Source of the DNA: Oscillospiraceae bacterium | GTDB taxonomy: Bacteria > Bacillota > Clostridia > Oscillospirales > Oscillospiraceae | Assembly (NCBI GenBank): GCA_017449185.1 | Contig: JAFSJZ010000026.1 | Coordinates: forward strand, 1 to 34,007 | Reading direction: 5' to 3' | Length of the DNA stretch: 34,007 bases | Shown: positions 7,377-13,992 of the stretch, in pieces | Position numbering within the stretch: position 1 is the stretch's first letter | Layout: each line of letters opens with the position of its first letter | Program-made: the position numbers and the translations under genes | Notes under the pieces: generated by a model | Told to the model about the DNA's origin: nothing | Seen by the model: only the letters and a program-made list of their open reading frames with translations | Databases searched by the model: none

Positions 7377-7411
7377 GGAAAAGTCCAGAGCTTAACGCCC
7401 CGGACTTTTCC
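7377..7411. repeat. Perfect 10-bp inverted repeat
   Basis: GGAAAAGTCC and GGACTTTTCC enclose a 15-nt loop. There is no adjacent U-tract on either strand sufficient to call it a terminator. Confidence 0.7.
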
Positions 7412-7552
7412 TCGACTGTGCTTCGTTGCTCCTCCTCCCAAACTCGAACCCGCGTTGCTGGACTTCGAGTTTGTCCGAGGGGGATGCGAGGGGACGCTGC
7501 CGCTTCCCCTGCACCCCTTCGCCGGATCGGCGCTGCATCCGCGCGCCGATCC

Positions 7553-7607
7553 ATGCTTGCAATTTGAAAGCATGGCCATCATGACAATGCTTTCATTTTG
7601 CAAGCAT
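7553..7607. repeat. Near-perfect 21-bp inverted repeat
   Basis: Two 21-nt arms starting ATGCTTGCAA and ending TTGCAAGCAT match at 19 positions around a 13-nt loop. It could be a recombinase or Rep binding site or an RNA hairpin. Confidence 0.75.
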
Positions 7608-7635
7608 AAAGAGCCGCGTCACTCGCCGTTAGGCA

Positions 7636-7663
7636 GGAGGGGAAAGCATTCTCTTTCCCCTCC
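7636..7663. repeat. Perfect 11-bp inverted repeat
   Basis: GGAGGGGAAAG and CTTTCCCCTCC enclose a 6-nt loop. The pairing could hide or expose a ribosome-site-like GGAGGGG on the plus strand, but no gene follows there. Confidence 0.7.
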
Positions 7664-7770
7664 GCTGCGCGAGTGTTTTCCGTGAGAAAAGCTCAAGGGG
7701 TTCGGGTTGTATTTCCTGGTGGAAATCTCCACCCGCAGGTATGCCCCCCTTGACCTTTCCTCCGCTCCCT

Positions 7771-7854
7771 GTGACGATCCGTGTCGATGGTGACGGTGTT
7801 TTGGATACCGTACCCGCTGCCGAAAACATCGTCACGACCGTCACACATCGTCAC
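7771..7854. repeat. GTGACG iteron-like cluster, candidate replication origin
   Basis: Five copies of GTGACG or its complement occur within 84 nt: plus-strand GTGACG at 7771 and 7790, and CGTCAC at 7830, 7839 and 7849. The last three are spaced 9-10 nt, one helical turn. GTGACGGTGTTTT and AAAACATCGTCAC form a 12-of-13 inverted repeat. The cluster abuts and slightly overlaps the end of the RepA-like gene, a plausible site for an origin. Confidence 0.5.
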
Positions 7855-8972
7855 GCGCTCTCCGGCTCATACCGCAAAACGATCTTTCGCCCATCGTGCG
7901 TCCTGCTGTTCCAGTAGCGGACACCATGCTCACGATATAAGCGCCCTGTGTTGACATTCAGCTTCATGGTCAGTGCGTTTGCTTTCATGTCTACTGCAAG
8001 CGCTTCGACCAGCTCTGTCGGACTCCCGGTCCATTCCGGCCGTTCGATGTTTACGAGTCCGGCGACAGCATCCAGGAGTGCTTCCGGTGGGGCCTTCCAC
8101 AATTCGGTTTCACATCGCTCCAACTCCCAACACAGCTTTTCCTCATTCCGAAACAGATGAAGCCTCTGGTCCTGCTGGTCTCTGCCGGAAATGTCCAGCG
8201 TGGCCTCGTTTGCGGTGCGCTTGGGTTTCTGCAGAAGAAATGCTCCATCCGCTGCACCGAGTAAACCATTTGTGCCGGAGATCATATCGAACACATCGTC
8301 CGCTTTTTGCTTGCGTGTGTGATGCACCAGGATCAGACACAATCCGCGGCAATCGGCAAAGCTTTTCAGCCGGGTAATGATGTCGTAATCGCTCGCGTAG
8401 CTGTACGCCTCACCGCCGACCTCCCTCACCTTTTGCAGCGTGTCGATAATTATGAGCCTAGTATCCGGGTGTTCCCGGACGAAACGCTCCAGTTGCTCGT
8501 CCAGCCCCTTGCCGAGCTGCCGCGCGCGGGTGGCAAAATAGAGCTGATCCGTGATTGCCATATCGAACATCTGATACATCCGGCTCTGCAGGCGCTGATT
8601 ATCGTCCTCCAGCGCCATATACAAAACCGTTCCTTTTCTCACAGGAAAATTCCACAGCGGCGTCCCGGTGCTGACATGGTAGGCAAGCTGTGCGACCAGG
8701 AAGCTCTTTCCCAGCTTGGGCGCGCCGACCAGAAGATAGGTTCCCGGATAGAGCAGGCCGTCGATCAGCGGCGGCTTGCCCTCATACACGGTTTCATACA
8801 GCTCTCTCATGGATACCGTCGCCAGGTATGAGGGATCGTTCAACTGGCGTAAAATCCTGTTGTATTTTTCAAAAGAATCTGCTAAACTGTCTTCACAAAG
8901 GTTTTGATTCGGCTGTCCTGCATCTGCGCCAACAGATGTGTTGAGGACAGTCGTTTCTTTTGCTTCTGTCAT
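7851..8972 (-). CDS. RepA-like AAA-family ATPase (helicase-type)
   Basis: The 373-aa protein has a RecA-like ATPase core. Walker A is GAPKLGKS at residues 83-90, Walker B is LIIID at 173-177, and ILVHHTRKQ follows as the sensor-like strand. This plan matches AAA_25/RepA-type hexameric helicases encoded by mobilizable elements and some plasmids, where they unwind an origin. The C-terminal ~90 residues (from about 290) look like a winged-helix DNA-binding part. The start overlaps the MobC-like gene by ATGA and has an AAGGAGG site. Iteron-like repeats at the 3' end support a replication role. An alternative is an accessory ATPase without origin function. Confidence 0.85.
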   Translation of the reverse strand: MTEAKETTVLNTSVGADAGQPNQNLCEDSLADSFEKYNRILRQLNDPSYLATVSMRELYETVYEGKPPLIDGLLYPGTYLLVGAPKLGKSFLVAQLAYHVSTGTPLWNFPVRKGTVLYMALEDDNQRLQSRMYQMFDMAITDQLYFATRARQLGKGLDEQLERFVREHPDTRLIIIDTLQKVREVGGEAYSYASDYDIITRLKSFADCRGLCLILVHHTRKQKADDVFDMISGTNGLLGAADGAFLLQKPKRTANEATLDISGRDQQDQRLHLFRNEEKLCWELERCETELWKAPPEALLDAVAGLVNIERPEWTGSPTELVEALAVDMKANALTMKLNVNTGRLYREHGVRYWNSRTHDGRKIVLRYEPESA

Positions 8973-9301
8973 CGTCGTTCCTCCTTCATTCCGTCAAGGG
9001 TCCGGGTGATCAGCTCGATATTGTCCAGTAGCTCGTCACGGATCCCGCCTGCCGCCTCAATACGCTTGAGTTCATCGAGGACGGCGGCAAGCTGATCCCG
9101 CAGTGCTTTATACACGCGCGGATTGCCCTGCACAACAATCTCCCGGTTGAGACACCGGCGATAGCAGTATTCCTGTTTGGGCAGGCCGGAGAGCGCCACG
9201 GCGATGTTGATCTGCTCGTTTTCTTCGGGCGACACCCGGAATCCTACGGTGATGCTTCTAAAACGGTTGTGTTCATCTCTGTTTTTGGCTGACATATTCA
9301 T
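8969..9301 (-). CDS. MobC-like relaxosome accessory protein
   Basis: This 110-aa protein has an N-terminal ribbon-helix-helix-like segment (FRSITVGFRVSPEENEQINIAVALSGL) and a helical C-terminal half ending in GMKEERR. It matches the MobC-type plasmid mobilization proteins that bind oriT beside the relaxase. Both ends overlap neighbours by ATGA: its start lies in the integrase stop and its stop in the ATPase start. It is therefore made together with integrase and RepA-like protein rather than with the relaxase, which is 1.7 kb further on. An AAAGGAG site precedes the ATG at 9301. Confidence 0.8.
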   Translation of the reverse strand: MNMSAKNRDEHNRFRSITVGFRVSPEENEQINIAVALSGLPKQEYCYRRCLNREIVVQGNPRVYKALRDQLAAVLDELKRIEAAGGIRDELLDNIELITRTLDGMKEERR

Positions 9302-10371
9302 GCGCTCCTTTCTTCGTTCAGCTTGTTTGCCATCTCTTTCTGCACGGTCGGAAACATATGGGCGTAACGAAATGTGATATCGACGCTCTCATGGCCGACG
9401 CGATTCCCGATTGCGACCGCCGAGTATCCCATATTGATCAGAAGGGAAACGTGGCTGTGGCGGAGATCGTGGATTCGGATCTTTTTCACGCCGCTCTGTT
9501 TGCAGCCATACTCCATCCCCCTCGTCAGTTGATGCTTCGACAGGGGAAAGACTCTCGCGTCTTCCGGCAGACTGTAGAACTGTTTGAAATAGTCCTGAAT
9601 TTCATCACACAGGAAATCCGGGATCACGATCGTGCGGATGCTTTTCTTTGTCTTCGGCGGCGTGATCACGTCTTCACCTTTGATTCGCTGATACGATTTG
9701 TTGATCCGCAGTGTCTTTTCCTTGAAGTTGAAGTCCGCAGGCGTCAGTGCCAGCAGCTCGCCTTCCCGGATGCCGCACCAGTACAGGATCTCAAAAGCAT
9801 AGTACAGCATGGGCTTGTCCATCATCGCGTCGATGAACAGCAGGAATTCCTCTTTCGTCCAGAAAAGCATCTCATCGCTCTCTTTTTCACCCATGACCCC
9901 GGCCTTTCGGACGGGATTCTCATGCAGGCCATAGAATCGTACTGCATGATTGAAGATGGCGCTGAGCTGATTGTTGATGTTTTTCAGATATGTCGGGGAA
10001 TAGGGCTGCCCGGTTTTGTCCTTCTGCTTCAGCATCTGATTCTGCCAGGTCAGCACATCGCGCGGCGTGATCTCCGACAGCTTCCGTTTCTTGAAATAGG
10101 GCAGGATCTTGCTTTCAATCACGGATTCCTTGCTGAGCCAGGTGTTCAGCCGGATCTTGGGCCTGATATCCTGTTCATAGAGCTTCACAAAGCTCTCAAA
10201 GCTCATGTCCGGGTCCGCCCGCTTTGTCCGCAAAAACTCTCGCTCCCATTCCTGGGCCTCGCGCTTCGTGGCGAAGCCGCGCTTGAGCTTCTGCTGGCGC
10301 TCACCGGTCCAGTCGGTGTAGCGGAATTGCACATACCATGTGCCGTTTTTCTTGTCTTTGAATGCTGCCAT
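9298..10371 (-). CDS. int: Tyrosine recombinase integrase
   Basis: The 357-aa protein would integrate and excise the element. It has an N-terminal arm-binding domain (residues 1-50, WYVQFRYTDWTGERQQKLKRG), a SAM-like core-binding domain (about 55-155) and a C-terminal catalytic domain. The catalytic set is complete: R202 in CGIREGE, H301 and R304 in IHDLRHSH, H327 in GHESVD and Y336 in FRYAH. The ATG at 10371 is preferred over an in-frame TTG two codons upstream because AGGAGG is at better distance. The gene starts 2 nt after the excisionase-like stop. guaA immediately to the right is the apparent target. Confidence 0.95.
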   Translation of the reverse strand: MAAFKDKKNGTWYVQFRYTDWTGERQQKLKRGFATKREAQEWEREFLRTKRADPDMSFESFVKLYEQDIRPKIRLNTWLSKESVIESKILPYFKKRKLSEITPRDVLTWQNQMLKQKDKTGQPYSPTYLKNINNQLSAIFNHAVRFYGLHENPVRKAGVMGEKESDEMLFWTKEEFLLFIDAMMDKPMLYYAFEILYWCGIREGELLALTPADFNFKEKTLRINKSYQRIKGEDVITPPKTKKSIRTIVIPDFLCDEIQDYFKQFYSLPEDARVFPLSKHQLTRGMEYGCKQSGVKKIRIHDLRHSHVSLLINMGYSAVAIGNRVGHESVDITFRYAHMFPTVQKEMANKLNEERSA

Positions 10372-10373
10372 GT

Positions 10374-10577
10374 TCAATCCTCCTTCCTTTTCTGGGTAGC
10401 ATACAGGTGCTCGTGGAAAAATCTTCGGTCGATACGACCGTTGATGACGATGCAGCCGGCCGCCTTGAGCTCCTTGTTCAGCTCGCGGATCAGCTTATAA
10501 GCATAGGAAATAGAAACACCCAGCTCGGCCGCAACCTCATCGACCTTCATAAAAACCTGTTCAGAAATAAAAATCAC
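10374..10577 (-). CDS. xis: Small helix-turn-helix protein, probable excisionase
   Basis: The 67-aa product contains the helix-turn-helix KVDEVAAELGVSISYAYKLI followed by a short wing and a basic tail. Size, fold and position right before the integrase gene fit an excisionase that bends attachment-site DNA toward excision. The start is uncertain: GTG at 10577 sits immediately after AGGAGGGGAG, while an in-frame ATG at 10550 has only a weak site. It is the first gene of the int-mobC-repA operon, behind a ~200-nt leader with a CGCCCC/GGGGCG hairpin near 10,686-10,702. Confidence 0.75.
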   Translation of the reverse strand: MIFISEQVFMKVDEVAAELGVSISYAYKLIRELNKELKAAGCIVINGRIDRRFFHEHLYATQKRKED

Positions 10578-10784
10578 CTCCCCTCCTCGCCCTCAAAAGT
10601 GAGAGCAGTTATTTTATTAGCTGAATTGCCGTTCTCCCCGAAGCCAGTTTCCTGACAGGCAACCCTGCGCGGCGCTGTGTCGTCGCCCCTCATGGGGCGC
10701 GCTCCCTCTTTCGAGATCTTTGCGGTCTATCTCTGGTCGGACGGTCACTCAGTTGCACTAAGCATATTAGTTTAGCTCATGGTA

Positions 10785-10813
10785 ATTATACTAAACAAAT
10801 ATAGTTAAGTCAA
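10785..10813 (-). promoter_or_regulatory. Promoter of the xis-int-mobC-repA operon
   Basis: TTGACT and a perfect TATAAT are 17 nt apart on the minus strand. Confidence 0.7.
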
Positions 10814-10847
10814 GCAGAAAAACTAAACAAATTTATTTAATTATTCC

Positions 10848-10876
10848 TTGACAACACTAAACATATTTGCTAATAT
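10848..10876 (+). promoter_or_regulatory. Promoter of the XRE-type regulator
   Basis: A perfect TTGACA and TAATAT are 17 nt apart; the ATG follows 36 nt after the -10. Confidence 0.75.
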
Positions 10877-10912
10877 ACTCTTGACACTATAAGAAGACAG
10901 GAGTTATCTGCT

Positions 10913-11431
10913 ATGGCTATCGGTGAAAGAATCCATTTCATCCGCTCCCTGCGAGGTATGACACAGAAGTATTTGGGCATGATGGTGGGCTTCTCGGAGA
11001 AGACTGCCGACGTGCGTATGGCCCAATACGAAACCGGAGCGAGGACACCCAAGGCTGATCTGACGGCGGAGCTGGCGCGTGTGCTGGATGTTTCACCCAA
11101 AGCCCTCGATGTCCCGGAGATCGACAGCTATGTGGGTTTGATGCACACGCTGTTCGCGCTGGAGGATATTTACGGTCTCAAAATCGGAGAGATCGACGGT
11201 GAAATGTGTCTTCGCCTCGACAAATTCAAGGGAACGACCTATCTTCAGCTGTTCGATATGTTCCGTTCCTGGCGGGAGCAGGCTGCCAAGCTGGAGCAAG
11301 GGGAGATCAGCAAAGAGGAATACGACCGGTGGCGGTACAGGTATCCGGAATTGGACACATCTACCCGGTGGGCTAAAGTCCCCTCACAGGCGCTTTCCGA
11401 CGCCATCATCGAAGAATTGAAAAAGGAGTAG
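10913..11431 (+). CDS. XRE-family helix-turn-helix regulator of the element
   Basis: The 172-aa protein begins with a Cro/CI-type helix-turn-helix (residues ~4-60: IGERIHFIRSLRGMTQKYLG, then AQYETGARTPKADLTAELA). A C-terminal region of unknown fold contains FALEDIYGLKIGEIDGEMCLRL and an acidic helix. It is the only rightward gene of the element and faces the integration operon across a region with four operator-like sites. The likely job is to repress its own promoter and the excision/mobilization operon, as in phage-type switches. No peptidase motif for self-cleavage is seen, so the inducing signal is unknown. The start has AGGAG upstream. Confidence 0.85.
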   Translation: MAIGERIHFIRSLRGMTQKYLGMMVGFSEKTADVRMAQYETGARTPKADLTAELARVLDVSPKALDVPEIDSYVGLMHTLFALEDIYGLKIGEIDGEMCLRLDKFKGTTYLQLFDMFRSWREQAAKLEQGEISKEEYDRWRYRYPELDTSTRWAKVPSQALSDAIIEELKKE

Positions 11432-11451
11432 CACCGTTCAAAGGCAGCAAA

Positions 11452-11493
11452 AAAGAGGTCAACCCGGCTTGCAAAAGTCAGGTTGACCTCTTT
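11452..11493 (+). terminator. Terminator after the regulator gene
   Basis: A perfect 13-bp stem (AAAGAGGTCAACC with GGTTGACCTCTTT) lies 20 nt past the stop. It is A-rich before and T-rich after, so it may work in both directions. Confidence 0.8.
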
Positions 11494-11514
11494 GGTTTAT
11501 GGATGAGGGAGACA

Positions 11515-11665
11515 GCACACCCGAAAACCCTTGGATTTTTGCTCAACAAATCATAGGTTTTCGTGCTATCAATTTGCTATCACTCGGAGTGAGGGGGACG
11601 AAAAAAGTCAGTGTTTTCAAGGCCTCCCGGCCTCGAAGAACGCCTTTTTATTTACTCCCACTCGA
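11515..11665. other. Probable attachment-site region between element and guaA
   Basis: The region contains CGAAAACC and GGTTTTCG as an 8-bp inverted repeat (11522-11529 and 11556-11563) and TGCTATCA twice, 11 nt apart (11564 and 11575), a pattern like integrase arm sites. It then meets the guaA 3' end, where the crossover core probably lies. The exact core cannot be set because the other att copy is not in the window. Confidence 0.5.
11601..11641 (-). terminator. Terminator downstream of guaA
   Basis: An imperfect stem around GAGGCC/GGCCTT is followed on the minus strand by TTTTTT. Whether it belongs to the host or was brought in by the element is unclear. Confidence 0.55.
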
Positions 11666-12635
11666 TCGTGGCGACGGGCTTGGGCGTGAAGTCGTAGAGC
11701 ACGCGGTTGACGCTCCTGACCTCCGCGGTGATGCGGCTCACGAGCTTCTGCATCAGCGCGAAGGGGATCTCCTCGACCGTGGCGGTCATCGCGTCGGTCG
11801 TGTTGACGGCGCGGATGATGCACGGCCACTCGAACACGCGCTTGCCGTCGCGGATACCGGTGGACTTGAAGTCCGGCACGACGGTGAAATACTGCCAGAC
11901 CTTGCCTGCGAGACCCGCCGCGGCAAACTCCTCGCGCAGGATGGCGTCGGCCTCGCGCACGGCCTCGAGGCGATCGCGCGTGATGGCGCCGGGGCAGCGC
12001 ACGCCGAGACCCGGCCCGGGGAAGGGCTGACGCTCCACCATGCTCTCGGGCAGGCCGAGCTCGCGTCCGACCACGCGCACCTCGTCCTTGAAGAGGATGC
12101 GCACCGGCTCGACGAGCTCAAAGCGCAGATCGTCCGGCAGGCCGCCGGCGTTGTGGTGGGCCTTGATGCCCGCCTCGCTCTCGAGGATGTCGGGCCAGAT
12201 CGTGCCCTGGCCGAGGAAGGAAATGCCGTCGAGCTTGCGGGCCTCCTCGACGAAGACGTCGATGAAGGTCTTGCCGATGATCTTGCGCTTCTGCTCAGGG
12301 TCGGTCACGCCGGCGAGCTGATCGAGAAAACGGTCGACCGCGTCGACGTAGATGAGGTTCGCGTCCATCTCGCCGCGGAACACGCGGATGACCTGCTCCG
12401 GCTCGCCCTTGCGCAGCAGGCCGTGATTGACGTGCACGCAGGTGAGCTGCTTGCCGATCGCGCGGATGAGCATCGCCGCGACGACGGAGGAGTCGACGCC
12501 GCCCGAGAGGGCCAGCAGGACCTTCTTGTCGCCGATCTGAGCGCGCAGCATGTCGATGCGCTCGTCGATGTAGGCGCGTGCGAGCTGAGGCGTGGTGATG
12601 CGCGTCATGGTTGCGGGGCGTACTTCCAGTGCCAT
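11652..12635 (-). CDS. guaA: GMP synthase, ATP-pyrophosphatase subunit (no glutaminase domain)
   Basis: The 327-aa protein turns XMP into GMP using ATP and ammonia. It holds the PP-loop ATPase domain (SGGVDSS, residues 44-50) and the dimerization domain with the usual PVATIEWE end. The ~190-residue class I glutaminase domain of normal GuaA is absent, as in two-subunit enzymes. The ATG at 12635 follows GGAGG; no upstream coding extension could hold the missing domain, because the promoter lies only ~37 nt further up. Ammonia must come from a separate GuaAa-type subunit elsewhere or from free ammonium. The element is inserted just beyond the stop codon. Confidence 0.93.
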   Translation of the reverse strand: MALEVRPATMTRITTPQLARAYIDERIDMLRAQIGDKKVLLALSGGVDSSVVAAMLIRAIGKQLTCVHVNHGLLRKGEPEQVIRVFRGEMDANLIYVDAVDRFLDQLAGVTDPEQKRKIIGKTFIDVFVEEARKLDGISFLGQGTIWPDILESEAGIKAHHNAGGLPDDLRFELVEPVRILFKDEVRVVGRELGLPESMVERQPFPGPGLGVRCPGAITRDRLEAVREADAILREEFAAAGLAGKVWQYFTVVPDFKSTGIRDGKRVFEWPCIIRAVNTTDAMTATVEEIPFALMQKLVSRITAEVRSVNRVLYDFTPKPVATIEWE

Positions 12636-12671
12636 ATCCGTATCCTCCAAAGCTTTGATTTGTATGCAAAC

Positions 12672-12700
12672 ATTATAGCCGCGCACACGGGCGCGCGCAA
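12672..12700 (-). promoter_or_regulatory. guaA promoter
   Basis: TTGCGC and a perfect TATAAT are 17 nt apart on the minus strand. It separates guaA from the operon upstream. No purine riboswitch fits in the ~30-nt leader. Confidence 0.7.
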
Positions 12701-12708
12701 CGGAAACC

Positions 12709-13992
12709 TCAGCGCGGGAGCGTAAAAATTACAGGCTCTCCCGTGCAGAAAACTTGTCCGTTTTTCACAAGGACCGTGCCGCCGCGGATCCATTCCCGGT
12801 ATTCTCCGTCCGGGACCTCGACCGCGGCCGCACCGCGCTCGCCGCGCAGTGAGAACACGCCGATCGCGCGGCCGTCTTTCCCGCCGCGCTCCATGACGGC
12901 GATCGCTTTTTCGTCGTCGGCGCGGGCGAGGAAGGCGCCCTCTCCGAGGAGGCTGTGCTTGATCCGCGCCAGACGCGAGAGCATGTCGCTGACGTCCCGT
13001 CCCGTGCGCTCGAAGACCTCTTTCTCGAACAGGCTCGGCTGATGCGTGCAGGAGAACTCCTGCCCCGCGTAGAGCAGCGTCGTGCCCTTGAGGAAGAAGA
13101 GCATCGCGGTGTAATTGTCCCGCGCGCCCTCGTCCTCCACGCGCGCGGCGATGCGCGGCTGGTCGTGGTTTTCGAGGAAGCGCAGCTTGTTGTAGTTCCA
13201 GCGGTAGAGCGCCTCCTGCATGTTCAGCATTTCGCAGAACTCGTGCAGAGGCGCTTCGCCGCGCACAAAGCGCTCAAAGCTCTCCCAGATATCGTACTGG
13301 TACTCGAGATCGAAGGCGTCGAACAACTCGGTGTCGCGCGCACAGTAAAAGCCCTCGCGCCGGACGTGGTTGCCGAAGCTCATATGTACGGTCTCGGCCA
13401 GCCAGATACAGTCCGGATTGACCTCCGCGACGGCCGCGCGCGCCCGTTTCCAGAACTCCAGCGGCACGAAGGAGGCCACGTCGCAGCGGAAGCCGTCGAC
13501 AAGGCCGGCCCACATCCTCAGGCTCTCTATCTGGTAATCCCACAGGCCGCTTTGACGGTAGTCGAGGTCGATCACGTCGGCCCAGTCGCCGATCTTGTTG
13601 CCGACCTGTCCGTCCCTATCCCGCCAGTAGAATTCCGGGTGCTCGTCCAGCAGCACGGCGTCGGGCGAGCTGTGATTGTACACCACGTCGATCATGACCT
13701 TCATGCCGCGGCGGCGGATCTCGCCGCAGAGCGTGCGGAAGTCCTCCATCGTGCCGTAGGCGGGATTGACCGCGCGGTAGTCGCGGTTGGCGTAGGGGCA
13801 GCCCAAAGAACCCTTTTTCCCCTTCACGCCGATGGGATGGATGGGCAGGAACCAGAGGATGTCCGTCCCCAGGGCGCGGATGCGGTCGAGGTCGGGGATG
13901 ATCGACAGGAAGGTCCCTTCCTGTGTGTGCGCGCGGACATAGACAGAGTAGATGATCGCGTTCTGCAGCGCCGCGGGCGTGTTCTCAGCCAT
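12709..13992 (-). CDS. GH13 alpha-amylase-family glycosidase, cytoplasmic
   Basis: The 427-aa enzyme has a (beta/alpha)8 barrel with the four GH13 motifs: DVVYNH (residues 102-107), DGFRCDVA with the nucleophile D171, IWLAETVH with the acid/base E200, and FLENHDQPR with D277. A short beta domain follows from about residue 345. There is no signal peptide, so it acts on imported or stored alpha-glucans or oligosaccharides inside the cell. The exact substrate cannot be told. The ATG at 13992 is chosen because AAGGAG lies 9 nt upstream; it overlaps the end of the previous gene by 8 nt, indicating coupling. It is the last gene of the leftward operon. Confidence 0.9.
   Translation of the reverse strand: MAENTPAALQNAIIYSVYVRAHTQEGTFLSIIPDLDRIRALGTDILWFLPIHPIGVKGKKGSLGCPYANRDYRAVNPAYGTMEDFRTLCGEIRRRGMKVMIDVVYNHSSPDAVLLDEHPEFYWRDRDGQVGNKIGDWADVIDLDYRQSGLWDYQIESLRMWAGLVDGFRCDVASFVPLEFWKRARAAVAEVNPDCIWLAETVHMSFGNHVRREGFYCARDTELFDAFDLEYQYDIWESFERFVRGEAPLHEFCEMLNMQEALYRWNYNKLRFLENHDQPRIAARVEDEGARDNYTAMLFFLKGTTLLYAGQEFSCTHQPSLFEKEVFERTGRDVSDMLSRLARIKHSLLGEGAFLARADDEKAIAVMERGGKDGRAIGVFSLRGERGAAAVEVPDGEYREWIRGGTVLVKNGQVFCTGEPVIFTLPR

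Larger units (their letters stand above)
7231..7850. other. Structured non-coding DNA-processing region
   Basis: These 620 nt between the relaxase and the RepA-like gene hold an oriT candidate, three strong inverted repeats and a cluster of GTGACG repeats. Several open frames cross it, but none has a ribosome site or a recognisable product, and the repeats dominate the sequence. It probably combines transfer and replication origins with transcript-folding signals; this is inference from position and structure. Confidence 0.5.
10757..10876. promoter_or_regulatory. Four-operator array in the divergent control region
   Basis: ACTAA(A/G)CA(A/T)AT occurs at 10757, 10790, 10822 and 10856, spaced 33, 32 and 34 nt, close to three helical turns. 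Each copy extends into an imperfect dyad (CTAAAC with GTTTAG or GTTAAG; weak in the third and fourth). The second copy fills the -10/-35 spacer of the leftward promoter and the fourth fills that of the rightward promoter. The likely binder is the XRE-type protein encoded next door; this is inferred. Confidence 0.65.
1..11640. mobile_element. Integrative mobilizable element inserted downstream of guaA (right part; left end outside window)
   Basis: The stretch contains a tyrosine integrase, an excisionase-like protein, MobC-like and MobV-type mobilization proteins, a RepA-like ATPase, TnpV and a phage-type regulator, all element hallmarks. It ends at the 3' terminus of guaA, a known insertion site for genomic islands. 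Base composition is visibly less GC-rich than the chromosome to its right. No conjugation (type IV secretion) genes are visible, so it would need a helper if nothing further lies to the left. No second copy of the guaA 3' end was found inside the window, so the left boundary is probably outside, and the genes between 1 and 4,646 are assigned as cargo by composition and position only. Confidence 0.75.

Noticed and set aside
7316-7603. 95-codon and nearby 71- and 88-codon minus-strand frames in the structured gap
   Set aside because: No ribosome sites; the frames are formed by the inverted repeats and the GTGACG cluster, which explain the sequence better.
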